64,000 nt of DNA from positions 248,001 to 312,000 of the forward strand of contig NZ_BLJU01000005.1 in assembly GCF_009932725.1 (NCBI RefSeq), written 5' to 3'. Under the pieces are notes generated by a model. That model was not told where the DNA came from. It did not search any database and worked only from the letters and a program-made list of their open reading frames with translations. Position 1 is the stretch's first letter; each line of letters begins with the position of its first letter. The position numbers and the translations under genes are program-made. This document shows positions 27,448 to 36,496 of the stretch, one piece after another. Source of the DNA: Pseudomonas yangonensis (lineage in GTDB: Bacteria > Pseudomonadota > Gammaproteobacteria > Pseudomonadales > Pseudomonadaceae).

Positions 27448-28464
27448 TTAGACCATCTCCTCGCCACCCTTGCCGCCGAGCACGATCTCTCCGGCCTCGG
27501 CCATGCGCCGGGCGATGGTGAGAATTTCCTTCTGCGCCGCTTCCACATCGCTGACCCGTACCGGCCCCTTGGCTTCCAGGTCGTCGCGCAGCAGCTCGGC
27601 CGCGCGCTTGGACATGTTCTTGAACACCTTGTCCTTGATCGCATCATCGGCGCCCTTGAGCGCCAGCACCAGCACCTCGGACGAGACCTCGCGCATCAGC
27701 GCCTGAATGCCGCGGTCGTCGACATCGGCCAGGTTGTCGAAAACGAACATCAGGTCTTCGATCTGCGTCGACAGGTCTTCGTCCACCTCGCGAATGGAAT
27801 CCATCAGCTGACCTTCCACCGAGCTGTCGAGGAAGTTCATGATGTCCGCCGCCCGCTTGACACCGCCCATGGTGGCGCGCGTGGTGTTGGCACTGCCGGA
27901 GAATTGCTTCTCGAGAATCTGGTTGAGTTCCTTGAGCGCAGACGGCTGCACGGTATTCAGCGACGACACGCGCAGAATGATGTCCAGACGCACCTTGTGA
28001 TCGAAATGGCTGAGCACCTCGCCGGCCTGATCCGGGTCGAGATAGGCGACGACGATGGCCTGAATCTGCGGGTGCTCATAGCGAATCACATCGGCAACGG
28101 CCCTTGGCTCCATCCACTTCAGGCTGTCCAGACCACTGGTGCTGCCGCCAAGGAGGATGCGGTCGATGAGGTTGCCGGCCTTGTCTTCGCCCAGCGCCGC
28201 GGTGAGCATCTTGCGGATGTAGCCGTCGGAGCCGACACCCAGGCTGGTCTGGTCGCCGACGATCTCGACGAACTCGCTCATGACCTGCTCGACCTGCTCG
28301 CGGTGGATGTTGCGCATGCCGGCCATGGCGACGCCGACGCGCTGCACTTCTTTCGGCCCGAGGTGACGTAGCACCTGCGCAGCGTCGGTCTCGCCCAGCG
28401 AAAGCAGCAGAATCGCCGCCTTGTCGACCTTGGTCAGCTTGGTAGCGGTACGATTGTCACTCAT
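27448..28464 (-). CDS. fliG: Flagellar motor switch protein FliG
   Basis: A 338-residue C-ring protein that meets the stators. Armadillo-like N and middle domains include VDKAAILLLSLGETDAAQVL, EHPQIQAIVVAYLDPDQAGE and the EHPQ motif. The C-terminal charged torque helix is in DVDDRGIQALMREVSSEVLV and MSKRAAELLRDDLEAKGPVR, and the protein ends GGKGGEEMV. The start ATG at 28464 overlaps the fliF end by eight bases. Confidence 0.97.
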   Translation of the reverse strand: MSDNRTATKLTKVDKAAILLLSLGETDAAQVLRHLGPKEVQRVGVAMAGMRNIHREQVEQVMSEFVEIVGDQTSLGVGSDGYIRKMLTAALGEDKAGNLIDRILLGGSTSGLDSLKWMEPRAVADVIRYEHPQIQAIVVAYLDPDQAGEVLSHFDHKVRLDIILRVSSLNTVQPSALKELNQILEKQFSGSANTTRATMGGVKRAADIMNFLDSSVEGQLMDSIREVDEDLSTQIEDLMFVFDNLADVDDRGIQALMREVSSEVLVLALKGADDAIKDKVFKNMSKRAAELLRDDLEAKGPVRVSDVEAAQKEILTIARRMAEAGEIVLGGKGGEEMV

Positions 28465-30241
28465 CTGCGTTGATCCACTCTTTGACGACCTGGGCTACGC
28501 GGCCAGGATCCTCCGCCACCAGACTCTTGATTGCGTTCAGTTGCGCATCATACCCCTCACTGGGGCTTGGCAACATGATGCTCTGCGGCCCACCGAGGCT
28601 GACACGATCATCGGACAGCTCGCCATCCAGACCGGCCATTTCGCCAAGCTCCACATCGCCGGCGCCTGCCAGTTCCTTGCCCTTGCCGCCGCCGGTGATG
28701 TTGTTGAGCACCGGCCGCAACACGCCGAACACCAGCACCAGGATGAACAGCACGCCGAGCACCTGCTTGACGATGTCCCAGAACCAGGGCTGGGTGTAGA
28801 ACGGAATATCAGGAATTTCCTCGCCCTGCGACGCGTTGAAGGCCGTGTTGATCACGCTGACGCTATCGCCACGGCTGGCATCGAAGCCCACCGAGTCCTG
28901 TACCAGGCGGGTGAAGCGCGCCAGGTCATCGGCCGTCCACGGCACGCGAGTGGTCTCACCGGTAGCCGGATCGACCCGCACCTGGTCATCCACCACCACC
29001 GCCACCGACAGGCGACGCAGGCGCCCCTGTTGCTGGCGGGTATAGCTGATGGAGCGATCCAGCTCGAAGTTACGCGTGGACTGTTCGCGCTTGTCCGCCG
29101 GGTACGGCGCCAGCATCGGCTGACCGGTAACCGGGTCCATGATCTGCTGGCCATTGGCATCGACCAGCGGCTGGCCCGCGGCAACCGGACCAGCCGGTGC
29201 GGCGGCGCCAGCGGCCTGCTCGGGAGCGGCAGCCGGACCTGGCGGTTGATTGGACAGCGCGCCCGGCACACCCTGCGGCGGCAGGCTGCTCTGACGCTGC
29301 TCATTGACCTGCTGCTCGCTGCGCAGCGCAGGCTGATCCGGGTTGAACATCTCGGAGGTGGACTCGACCGAGCTGAAATCAACGTCAGCCGAAACTTCCG
29401 CCTTGTAGCGACCGTTGCCCAGCACCGGCTGCAGGATGTTGTGCACGCGCTGGGTGAACAGGCTCTCCATGCGCCGCGTGTAGTCGAACTGCTTGCCAGC
29501 CATGGTCAGCTCGGAGAGCTCCTGCTGATCGGAAAGCAGGTTGCCCTTCTGATCGACGACGGTGACCTGGCCCTTGTCCAACTCGGGCACGCTGGTAGCC
29601 ACCAGATTGACGATCGCCATGACCTGACTCGGCTCCAGCGCGCGCCCGGGATAGAGCTCGACCAGAACCGAGGCGGACGGCTTGCGCTCGTCACGCACGA
29701 AAACCGACGCTTTGGGCATGGCCAGATGCACGCGTGCCGCCTTGACATTGTTGAGGCTGGCAACCGTGCGCGCCAGTTCGCCCTCGAGGCCACGGCGATA
29801 ACGGGTCGCCTCCATGAACTGGCTGGTGCCCAGCCCCTGCTCGCGGTCGAGAATTTCGAAACCCACACTGTTGTCGGTCGGCGCCACGCCGGCAGCAGCC
29901 AGGCGCATACGCGCGCGCGCCAGGTCGTCCGCCTTGACCAGCAGTGCACCGGAGTTGGGTTCGATGGTGTAATCGATACCGGAAGCGGTCAGGGTCTCGA
30001 CCACCTGGGTAGCGTCCATACCGTTGAGGCTGCCATAGAGCGGACGGTAATCCGGCTGCTGCGACCAGAGCACAACGGCAAAGCCGATGGCCACGCTGGC
30101 CGCCAGGCCGACCAGCAGGCCAAGCTGACGCAACACCGACATTTCGGCGAGATTTTCCAGGAAGCTAAGACCCAGCAGGGGCTTCTTCGGCTCCCCCGCT
30201 TCGGCCTTGGCCGGTACGTTTGCTACTGCTGCCTCAGCCAT
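28457..30241 (-). CDS. fliF: Flagellar MS-ring protein FliF
   Basis: A 594-residue protein with two membrane segments, one near residues 38-58 (GLLVGLAASVAIGFAVVLWS) and one near 460-480 (ILFILVLVFGVLRPVLNNIT). The large periplasmic region has YscJ-like ring-building domains (YRPLYGSLNGMDATQVVETL, YTIEPNSGALLVKADDLARA) and a Pro/Ala/Gln-rich insert (~320-380). The C-terminal cytoplasmic tail (AINAIKSLVAEDPGRVAQVV-like, VKEWINADE) binds FliG. It is the scaffold of the basal body, 10 bases after fliE. Confidence 0.96.
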   Translation of the reverse strand: MAEAAVANVPAKAEAGEPKKPLLGLSFLENLAEMSVLRQLGLLVGLAASVAIGFAVVLWSQQPDYRPLYGSLNGMDATQVVETLTASGIDYTIEPNSGALLVKADDLARARMRLAAAGVAPTDNSVGFEILDREQGLGTSQFMEATRYRRGLEGELARTVASLNNVKAARVHLAMPKASVFVRDERKPSASVLVELYPGRALEPSQVMAIVNLVATSVPELDKGQVTVVDQKGNLLSDQQELSELTMAGKQFDYTRRMESLFTQRVHNILQPVLGNGRYKAEVSADVDFSSVESTSEMFNPDQPALRSEQQVNEQRQSSLPPQGVPGALSNQPPGPAAAPEQAAGAAAPAGPVAAGQPLVDANGQQIMDPVTGQPMLAPYPADKREQSTRNFELDRSISYTRQQQGRLRRLSVAVVVDDQVRVDPATGETTRVPWTADDLARFTRLVQDSVGFDASRGDSVSVINTAFNASQGEEIPDIPFYTQPWFWDIVKQVLGVLFILVLVFGVLRPVLNNITGGGKGKELAGAGDVELGEMAGLDGELSDDRVSLGGPQSIMLPSPSEGYDAQLNAIKSLVAEDPGRVAQVVKEWINADE

Positions 30242-30251
30242 GAATCAACCC

Positions 30252-30581
30252 TCAGACCGGCATCTGCATGATGTCTTGATACGCCTGGACCAGCTTGTTA
30301 CGCACTTGGGTCATGGCTTGAAAGGATACGCCGGCTTTCTGCGAGGCGATCATCACGTCGGTCAGATCAACCCCACTCTGGCCCATCTCGAAGGCAGTGG
30401 CGAGCTTACTGGATGCCTGCTGGGTCTCGTTGACCTTGTTCACCGCCTGGCCGAGCATTTCCGAGAAACTCGGCGCCCCTTGTACCGGCTCGCTCGCAAC
30501 AGGTTTCTGGCGCGACATGGCCTCAGCCTGCATGGAACGCATTTCCAGCATCAAGCGATTGAATTCGACACCTTGGCTCAT
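30252..30581 (-). CDS. fliE: Flagellar hook-basal body protein FliE
   Basis: A 109-residue protein joining the MS ring to the rod. The C-terminal half matches Fli[41 protein letters not shown] and [20 protein letters not shown] at the end. ATG 30581 ([14 protein letters not shown]) is preferred; upstream in-frame codons would read through the leader and are not supported. It is the first gene of fliEFGHIJ, 42 bases after the predicted sigma-54 start. Confidence 0.95.
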   Translation of the reverse strand: MSQGVEFNRLMLEMRSMQAEAMSRQKPVASEPVQGAPSFSEMLGQAVNKVNETQQASSKLATAFEMGQSGVDLTDVMIASQKAGVSFQAMTQVRNKLVQAYQDIMQMPV

Positions 30582-30633
30582 GACTTCCTCCACTGCCCGC
30601 TTTTTGACACTAGCGGCGCTATGCAGGGGTATT

Positions 30634-30649
30634 AGCAACAAGGGTGCCA
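30634..30649 (-). promoter_or_regulatory. Sigma-54 promoter of the fliE operon
   Basis: Minus-strand TGGCACCCTTGTTGCT fits the -24/-12 consensus at all conserved positions except the purine after TGGCAC. The predicted start at ~30623 gives a 42-base leader. It is probably activated by FleQ. Confidence 0.85.
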
Positions 30650-30725
30650 ACAGCGCAGGAAAAGATGGCAAGACTCAGACGACAGGCACAAGCGCCCTGA
30701 AGTCGAGCGAATGGACGGTAAAAGC

Positions 30726-30760
30726 GAAGAGGCAAACCAGACGCTGAAGAAAGCGCCTGG
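30726..30760 (-). terminator. Terminator after fleR
   Basis: A 9-bp stem including one G-T pair (30752-30760 with 30737-30745) and a six-base loop is followed on the minus strand by TTTGCCTCTT. It lies about 36 bases past the fleR stop, upstream of the fliE promoter. Confidence 0.6.
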
Positions 30761-30795
30761 CTCGCCCTTGAAGGCAGGATTTGGACAAGGCCAGA

Positions 30796-32211
30796 TTAAC
30801 TGGCGTAAAGATATGCCTCGACATCCATACCGGCATCGCGCATCTGCGCCAGCTTGTAGCGCAGGGTGCGCGGGCTGATACCCAGGCGCTCCGCAGCTTC
30901 CTTGCGCCGACCACGCTCGGCACGCAGGGTATCGATGATGACTTGAAACTCGCGACGACGAAGATCCTCGCCCAATGCACCGGAGTCCACTACATTCGGC
31001 GACTCAACCGGCTGCGTCACCGGTGGCGCAACGCTGGGCACGACCGCCAGACGCGGGGCAGCGCTCTGCACCGTTTGCCCGATGGGTGCATGCAGGCACA
31101 GATCCTGCTCCTGAATCACCCCGCCCTGCTGCAGAATCAAGGCACGCTGAATGGCGTTGTCCAATTCACGCACATTGCCCGGCCATTGATGCTGGACCAG
31201 GCTTTGTGCAGCCGACTCGGACAAACGTACCGGCGCCTGATTCATTTTTTTGACGTGCTTGGCCAGCAGCCTCTCGGCCAGCGGCAGGATATCGGCAGGT
31301 CGCTCACGCAGAGGACGCCACGCCAACGGAAAAACCGACAGGCGATAGTAAAGATCTTCTCGGAAACGGCCGGCCGCCACTTCGCTGGCCAGATCACGGT
31401 TGCTGGTGGCCAGCACGCGAATATCCAGGTTGATAGGCTTGCGTGCCCCGACCCGCTCCACCTCACGTTCCTGCAGCACACGCAGCAACTTGGCCTGCAA
31501 GCCCAGCGGCATTTCGGAAATTTCATCGAGCAGAATGGTGCCGCCATCGGCCAGCTCGAACTTGCCGGGCTGCGCAGTGACAGCACCGGTGAAAGCCCCC
31601 TTCTCATGGCCGAACAGCGTGGCCTCGAGCATGTTGTCGGGAATCGCCGCACAGTTGATGGCGATGAATGGGCCGGCTGCACGTGGCGACTGCTGGTGGA
31701 TATAGCGCGCCAATACTTCCTTACCAGTCCCGGACTCACCTGTGATCATCACCGTCGAATCGCTCTGCGCCACGCGCGACGCCAGCTCCAGCAGCTGCAC
31801 GCTGGCCGGTTCGAGCGCTACAGGGCCGTCACGGTCACCGGCGGTCATTTTGCCCAGTGCGTGCTTGGCCACCAACTCCAGTAGCGTGCGCGGCTCGAAC
31901 GGCTTGACCAGATAATCGGCCGCACCCTGGCGAATGGCATCTACCGCCCGCTCCACGGCGCCAAACGCCGTCATCAACAGTACCGGCAGCTGCGGGTAGC
32001 GGCTGCGAATCTGCGCCAACAACTGATGCCCATCCATACCCGGCATGTTGACATCACTGACGACCAGACCGAAGGGCTCCTCGGTCAGCGCGACCAAGGC
32101 CGCTTCGGCACAATCGACCGCCCGATAATCATGCCCGCCCAGGCACAGGGTGTCGGCCAGGGCTTCGCGCAGTGCGCGATCGTCTTCAACCAGCAGGACT
32201 TTGGCAGCCAT
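30796..32211 (-). CDS. fleR: Sigma-54 response regulator FleR
   Basis: A 471-residue NtrC-type regulator. The N-terminal receiver begins MAAKVLLVEDDRALREAL, with phospho-Asp in LVVSDVNMPGMDG. The AAA+ domain carries Walker A GESGTGKE and the sigma-54 contact loop GAFTGA. The C-terminal Fis-type helix-turn-helix is KEAAERLGISPRTLRYKLAQ. With FleS it activates the class III hook, rod and ring genes. The start ATG at 32211 lies three bases after the fleS stop, so the pair is co-transcribed. Confidence 0.97.
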   Translation of the reverse strand: MAAKVLLVEDDRALREALADTLCLGGHDYRAVDCAEAALVALTEEPFGLVVSDVNMPGMDGHQLLAQIRSRYPQLPVLLMTAFGAVERAVDAIRQGAADYLVKPFEPRTLLELVAKHALGKMTAGDRDGPVALEPASVQLLELASRVAQSDSTVMITGESGTGKEVLARYIHQQSPRAAGPFIAINCAAIPDNMLEATLFGHEKGAFTGAVTAQPGKFELADGGTILLDEISEMPLGLQAKLLRVLQEREVERVGARKPINLDIRVLATSNRDLASEVAAGRFREDLYYRLSVFPLAWRPLRERPADILPLAERLLAKHVKKMNQAPVRLSESAAQSLVQHQWPGNVRELDNAIQRALILQQGGVIQEQDLCLHAPIGQTVQSAAPRLAVVPSVAPPVTQPVESPNVVDSGALGEDLRRREFQVIIDTLRAERGRRKEAAERLGISPRTLRYKLAQMRDAGMDVEAYLYAS

Positions 32212-32214
32212 GGG

Positions 32215-33429
32215 TTACTCCTGATTCGAGTGAGGCGCTGCATCGAGCAGCGGTAGAGAAACGATGGCGCAGGTGCCACGACCTGCACGTGATTGCAGCA
32301 GCAGTTGGCCCTGATGAGCACGCGCCACAGCCTTGACCACGGCCAGGCCGAGACCGGTTCCGGTGGTCTTGGTGGTAAAGAAGGGTTCGCCCAGACGCGC
32401 CAGGGTTTCCTGAGTCATCCCCGGCCCGTCGTCACTGACGCACAGGCGCAATTGGTTTTCGCGGCGATACAGATGAATCTTCAGACGCGCCTCGCGGCCA
32501 GCCGCCTGGATGGCATTGTCGATCAGGTTGAGCACGGTGCCGACCAGTGTGTCGCGATTGCACAACAACTCACCGTCGCGCACATCGCACTGCCAGCGCA
32601 CGGCCATGCCACCGACATGCGCGTCGGCAGCCGCACGCAGCGCATCGAACAGGGCCGACGGCGCCAGACGATCCGGCAATGGCAGCTCTCCACGGGCGAA
32701 GATCAGCATGTCGCGTACCTGGTTCTCCAGCTCGTGCAGACGCTCCTTCAAGCGCCCAGCGAAACGCTGCTGCTGTTCGGCTGGCAGAACCTGCTCGTTG
32801 AGATGGCTGGCATAGAGCAAAGCAGCGGAGAGTGGCGTTCGAATCTGATGCGCGAGCGAAGCCACCATTCGCCCCAGCGCCGAGAGACGCTCATGACGAG
32901 ATAGCTGATCCTGCAGGCGGCGGGTTTCCGTCAGGTCCGTCAGCAGTACCAACTGCCCCGGCTCCCCATGCAGGGAACGGGTCGCGATGGACAAACGACG
33001 TCCATCGCGCATGGAGATTTCGTGGCCGTCATCTTCGCGCGGCGCGAAATTGCGAGCGATCACCTGGCGCCAGAGCATGCCCACCAGCGGCTGGCCCAGC
33101 AATGCGCGGGCCACGGGGTTGGCTTCACGTACGACACCCTGACCATCGATGACGATCACGCCACCGGGCAGCAGATCCAGCAGGCTCTGCAAGCGATGCG
33201 CCAGACGTTCCTTCTCGGCCAACTCCTGCATACGCTGAGCGCTGACCAGCGCCAGCTGCCCCTTCAGCTCATTGACTCGTGCCTCGAGCAGGCTGTACGA
33301 CTCGCTGAGCTGGCTGGACATCTGATTGAACAGGGCAAAGGCCTGCTCCAGTCCTGCACGACTGGCTTGTTCGAGCGGCGCAGCAAGGCTTGGCTCGGCT
33401 GACTCGGTAGGACGACGGTTGGCTTCCAT
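32215..33429 (-). CDS. fleS: Sensor histidine kinase FleS
   Basis: A 404-residue kinase with no clear membrane segments, so probably cytoplasmic. It has an N-terminal coiled-coil (LEQAFALFNQMSSQLSESYS), a PAS-like domain (LLDLLPGGVIVIDGQGVVRE), the phospho-acceptor H-box (MVASLAHQIRTPLSAALLYA), and ATP-binding N, G1 and G2 boxes (LNLIDNAIQAAGREA, VSDDGPGMTQE, TGTGLGLAVVKAVARAH). It phosphorylates FleR. Transcription starts from a sigma-54 promoter about 50-65 bases upstream. Confidence 0.96.
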   Translation of the reverse strand: MEANRRPTESAEPSLAAPLEQASRAGLEQAFALFNQMSSQLSESYSLLEARVNELKGQLALVSAQRMQELAEKERLAHRLQSLLDLLPGGVIVIDGQGVVREANPVARALLGQPLVGMLWRQVIARNFAPREDDGHEISMRDGRRLSIATRSLHGEPGQLVLLTDLTETRRLQDQLSRHERLSALGRMVASLAHQIRTPLSAALLYASHLNEQVLPAEQQQRFAGRLKERLHELENQVRDMLIFARGELPLPDRLAPSALFDALRAAADAHVGGMAVRWQCDVRDGELLCNRDTLVGTVLNLIDNAIQAAGREARLKIHLYRRENQLRLCVSDDGPGMTQETLARLGEPFFTTKTTGTGLGLAVVKAVARAHQGQLLLQSRAGRGTCAIVSLPLLDAAPHSNQE

Positions 33430-33449
33430 CTGCTTCTCTCGTACGACGC

Positions 33450-33465
33450 ACCGTCAGAAGACGGT
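33450..33465 (-). promoter_or_regulatory. Short hairpin in the fleS leader
   Basis: A perfect 6-bp stem with a four-base loop (33450-33455 with 33460-33465) lies just inside the predicted fleSR transcript start (~33471), upstream of the fleS ribosome-binding region. A role in stability or post-transcriptional control is speculative. Confidence 0.3.
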
Positions 33466-33481
33466 CGGATACAAGAGCTTT

Positions 33482-33497
33482 AGCAATCCCCGTGCCT
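33482..33497 (-). promoter_or_regulatory. Sigma-54 promoter of fleSR
   Basis: Minus-strand AGGCACGGGGATTGCT differs from consensus only at the first base and keeps GG/GC. The predicted start is ~33471, with a 42-base leader. In P. aeruginosa, fleSR is FleQ-dependent; this site fits that. Confidence 0.8.
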
Positions 33498-33523
33498 ACT
33501 TTTTTATTGTTATTTTTCAATCA

Positions 33524-33563
33524 CTTGAAAAAACGAAGCCGGAGCTTGCGTCAAAGCTCCGGC
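33524..33563 (-). terminator. Strong intrinsic terminator after fleQ
   Basis: A perfect 10-bp GC-rich stem (33538-33547 with 33554-33563) with a six-base loop is followed on the minus strand by TTCGTTTTTT. It stands 34 bases past the fleQ stop and just upstream of the fleSR promoter. Confidence 0.92.
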
Positions 33564-33596
33564 TTTCGTTCTGCTATCTAGCCTGCGCCAGAGGGA

Positions 33597-35072
33597 TCAA
33601 TCCTCCTCTTGGCCATCCTCTTCGCGACGACTCATACCGTACTTGCGCATTTTCTCCACCAAGGTGGTACGCCGAATACGCAGGCGTTCGGCCGCACGGG
33701 CCACCACGCCACCAGCATCGTCCAGCGCTTGCTGGATCAGCCCTTGCTCCAGGTTGCCAAGGTAGTCCTTCAGATCCAGACCTTCCGTCGGCAGCATCGC
33801 CGGCGTATCCAGGCCCGGCAGGCCGGCCATGATCGCCGCGCGCTCTTCCATCTCGTCACGCAGGCTGGCTGCAAGCTGCTCATCTTCATCGTCGACATGA
33901 CGGAATTTCTTCGGCAGTTCGCCAACGCCGATCACGCCATAGGGATGCATGATTGCCATACGCTCCACCAGATTGGCTAGCTCGCGCACGTTGCCTGCCC
34001 AGTCATGGCGGCACAGCGACATGATAGCGGCGGAATTGAAGCGTATGGAGCCGCGCTTTTCGTGCTCCATGCGCGAGATCAGCTCGTTCATCAGCAGCGG
34101 GATGTCTTCGATGCGCTCGCGCAGCGGCGCCATTTCGATCGGGAAGACATTTAGGCGGTAGTACAGATCCTCGCGGAAGCTGCCGTCCTCGATCATCTTC
34201 TCCAGGTTCTTGTGCGTGGCAGCGATGATGCGCACATCAGCCGTCTGGGTCTTGTTGCTGCCAACGCGTTCGAAGGTTCGCTCCTGCAGCACACGCAACA
34301 GCTTGACCTGCATCGGCAGCGGCATGTCACCGATCTCGTCGAGGAACAGCGTACCGCCATTGGCCAGCTCGAAGCGCCCTGCCCGACTGGTGATGGCGCC
34401 GGTGAACGCGCCTTTCTCATGCCCAAACAGCTCGCTCTCCAGCAATTCGGCAGGAATGGCACCACAGTTGACCGGTACGAACGGCGCTTCACGGCGCTTG
34501 GAGTGATAGTGCAGGTTGCGCGCGACCACTTCCTTGCCGGTTCCGGACTCACCGAGAATCAACACGCTGGCCTCGGTATCGGCCACCTGCTGCATCATTT
34601 GCCTGACTTGCTGGATGGCGCGACTGGTGCCTACCAGGCTGCGAAACAGGTTGGGCTCGCGCTGACGGCCCCGGTCACGGGCCTGGTCGTACATTTCACG
34701 ATAGACCTGGGCACGATGCAGGGAGTCGAGCAGTTTGTTGTAGCTGAGCGGGGTTTCCAGGCTGGCCAGCACCCGCCTACGCAGGTCTTCCGGCCACTCG
34801 GCGAAGCTGAATTCGCCAATCGTCAATAGCGGCAGAAACTCATCCCAGCCGGCGATCTGCTTGGTCAGCTCCAGCGCGCCGCCCTTGGCCTCGACATCGC
34901 CCAGCAAAACGCTGAGCACTTCGCGACTGGCCCCCAGCTCGGCGACCGCACTGCGCCAGTTCTGACTGGTGCAGGCCAGATGCTCTTCCCCGAGAAAGCT
35001 CAGAATGATCGCCAGCTCATGGCGGCGCGCGGCATTGTCATCGATCAACAGGATTTTGGTTTCACGCCACAT
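33597..35072 (-). CDS. fleQ: Flagellar master regulator FleQ
   Basis: A 491-residue sigma-54 activator. The N-terminal receiver-like domain ([20 protein letters not shown]) is degenerate: Gly stands where the phospho-Asp should end the third strand ([11 protein letters not shown]). The AAA+ domain has Walker [10 protein letters not shown] and GAFTGA. The C-terminal Fis helix-turn-helix is [20 protein letters not shown]. FleQ activates class II flagellar genes, is held by FleN, and in P. aeruginosa responds to c-di-GMP. ATG 35072 matches the known N-terminus; the ribosome-binding site is weak. A sigma-70-type promoter precedes it. Confidence 0.97.
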   Translation of the reverse strand: MWRETKILLIDDNAARRHELAIILSFLGEEHLACTSQNWRSAVAELGASREVLSVLLGDVEAKGGALELTKQIAGWDEFLPLLTIGEFSFAEWPEDLRRRVLASLETPLSYNKLLDSLHRAQVYREMYDQARDRGRQREPNLFRSLVGTSRAIQQVRQMMQQVADTEASVLILGESGTGKEVVARNLHYHSKRREAPFVPVNCGAIPAELLESELFGHEKGAFTGAITSRAGRFELANGGTLFLDEIGDMPLPMQVKLLRVLQERTFERVGSNKTQTADVRIIAATHKNLEKMIEDGSFREDLYYRLNVFPIEMAPLRERIEDIPLLMNELISRMEHEKRGSIRFNSAAIMSLCRHDWAGNVRELANLVERMAIMHPYGVIGVGELPKKFRHVDDEDEQLAASLRDEMEERAAIMAGLPGLDTPAMLPTEGLDLKDYLGNLEQGLIQQALDDAGGVVARAAERLRIRRTTLVEKMRKYGMSRREEDGQEED

Positions 35073-35145
35073 CTTGTGCTTGTCTGACCCGAGGAGTAAG
35101 GAAATTGGATGCCAGTTCTTCGGCGCACACCGGCAACTTGCCACT

Positions 35146-35174
35146 AGTAAAGTCAAAAAATTGAAGCCAGTCAA
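35146..35174 (-). promoter_or_regulatory. Sigma-70-type promoter of fleQ
   Basis: On the minus strand TTGACT (35169-35174), a 17-base spacer and TTTACT (35146-35151) form a -35/-10 pair of 5/6 and 4/6 matches. The surrounding DNA is AT-rich, and a second TTGAC and a TTGA/TCAA inverted pair overlap it. fleQ is a sigma-70 gene in P. aeruginosa. Confidence 0.55.
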
Positions 35175-35286
35175 TTTTATGGCGTAATTTTTTGCTCCTT
35201 GTAAGCATCATTCAAGCAGCCGCTTGCAAAGCCAAGTAATCAGCAATCGATGAAAGGAGAGCAAACAGAAAGCGCAACGAGAGGAA

Positions 35287-35316
35287 ACCGAGTCGAACCT
35301 GCTGGTTAAACTCGGT
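35287..35316 (-). terminator. Hairpin terminator after fliT
   Basis: A 7-bp stem (35287-35293 with 35310-35316) encloses an inner 4-bp AACC/GGTT stem. The minus-strand tail is only moderately T-rich (TTCCTCTCGTT). It lies 13 bases past the fliT stop and fits the end of the fliD-fliS-fliT unit. Confidence 0.5.
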
Positions 35317-35328
35317 AAACGCGGAGAA

Positions 35329-35622
35329 TTAGCCGAAAAGCTGATAGACCTTGGCGCCCTGGTGGGATTGATTGAGCTGCACCAGCTCACTGGCCAGACG
35401 CTGCTGCTCGGCCTGACAAACGGTGACCAGCTCACGGTAGAGTGCGAGGAGGTTTTCCAAGCCGCTGCGCAGGTCTTCCTCTTCGCGACTATCGACCATG
35501 GCTGCTTCGACTGCCATACGGCATTGCACATCGAGCGCGCCAATCGCGGCCCAGTCCTGATTGGCCAACGCATCACGCAGGGCCGACCCGGTGGCTTGCA
35601 GATGCTGGACGGATGAACTCAT
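35329..35622 (-). CDS. fliT: FliT-like flagellar export chaperone
   Basis: A 97-residue all-helical protein (LQATGSALRDALANQDWAAI, LDVQCRMAVEAAMVDSREEE, LENLLALYRELVTVCQAEQQ) ending VYQLFG. Size, helical make-up and position after fliS match the small chaperones of P. aeruginosa (FleP/FliT position, PA1096) that cap FliD before export. Sequence in this family is poorly conserved, so the name rests mainly on context. ATG 35622 is preferred over upstream in-frame codons that overlap fliS. Confidence 0.7.
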   Translation of the reverse strand: MSSSVQHLQATGSALRDALANQDWAAIGALDVQCRMAVEAAMVDSREEEDLRSGLENLLALYRELVTVCQAEQQRLASELVQLNQSHQGAKVYQLFG

Positions 35623-35647
35623 TCGCTTCTCCTCTGATGCCAGCTCA

Positions 35648-36028
35648 TTACTGAGCGATGGCATCCCAACCCTGTTTGATGTTGCGCAGCAGCATCGATA
35701 CTTCTTCGAGAAGTTCGGGCTCATTGCTGACGTTGGCCTCGGTCAAACGGGCGATCATGTATTCATACAGACTGTCCAGGTTACCAGCCAGCTCACCACC
35801 CTGCTGATGATCCAGACTCTCCCGCAAACCGGCGATGATGGCAATGCTCTTGCCGATCAGCTCGCCTTTCAGCGCAGTCTGCTCGCGCTCCATGGCGCCA
35901 CGCGCCTGAGCGATGCGAGACAAGCCGCCCTCCATCAACATCTGAATCAGACGATGAGGGCTGGCCTCTGCAGCCTGGGCTTGGTTGTTGACGGTTTGAT
36001 ACTGCCTGAGGGCCGCCATTGCATTCAT
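35648..36028 (-). CDS. fliS: Flagellin chaperone FliS
   Basis: A 126-residue helical protein with the FliS signature: MNAMAALRQYQTVNNQAQAA, SPHRLIQMLMEGGLSRIAQA, LDHQQGGELAGNLDSLYEYM and IARLTEANVSNEPELLEEVS. FliS binds the disordered C-terminus of flagellin and prevents premature polymerisation. This copy keeps the 'MNAMAA...YQ' N-terminal arm typical of canonical FliS. It stands 72 bases after a second fliS-like gene. Confidence 0.93.
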   Translation of the reverse strand: MNAMAALRQYQTVNNQAQAAEASPHRLIQMLMEGGLSRIAQARGAMEREQTALKGELIGKSIAIIAGLRESLDHQQGGELAGNLDSLYEYMIARLTEANVSNEPELLEEVSMLLRNIKQGWDAIAQ

Positions 36029-36100
36029 AATCGCTCTCGCTCTAACGATAGGCTTGATACTTAACGTATCGGCGAACGCGACTGAACCTTTAGCGAAAAA

Positions 36101-36493
36101 TCACCCTGCCGTCGCCGGCTCGACCTCAGGGCCGATCGCATCCCAGGCGGTCTTGATATCGGTCAGCAGGGCCTGAACTTCGTCCAATGTACGAGGCGTT
36201 TCATCCAGCGCTACACCTGCCAGACGGCGAGTCATGTAGTCATAGAGCGCATCCAGATTCTCGGCGATCTCTCCGCCAAGTTCTTTGTCCAAAGCAGCCT
36301 GCAGCACACCCAAAATAGTGATGGTGCTGCCTACGGCCATGCCACGAATCTCGGTATCGCCTTCAGCGAGCGCTTGCTTGGCCAGCATCACACGTTGCAA
36401 GGCGCCTTCGAGCAACAGCTGCACCGTACGATAAGGGGACACCTCTTGGCTGGTTTTGACCTGCTTGTAGGCATCGATCGGGTTTTTGCTCAT
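36101..36493 (-). CDS. Second FliS-family chaperone (paralogue)
   Basis: A 130-residue FliS-type protein: [60 protein letters not shown] and [19 protein letters not shown]. It is clearly related to the FliS encoded next door but diverged, with a different N-terminal arm. Two such chaperones in tandem could serve different substrates, for example flagellin versus FliD or a glycosylated form; this is inference. The start is three bases after the fliD stop, so it is probably coupled to fliD translation. Confidence 0.88.
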   Translation of the reverse strand: MSKNPIDAYKQVKTSQEVSPYRTVQLLLEGALQRVMLAKQALAEGDTEIRGMAVGSTITILGVLQAALDKELGGEIAENLDALYDYMTRRLAGVALDETPRTLDEVQALLTDIKTAWDAIGPEVEPATAG

Positions 36494-36496
36494 GAA

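Noticed and set aside
28421..30271. Long open frame of ~616 codons on the plus strand opposite fliF
   Set aside because: It mirrors codon bias of the GC-rich fliF gene, has Arg/His/Gln-rich low-complexity translation and no domain; fliF on the minus strand is certain.
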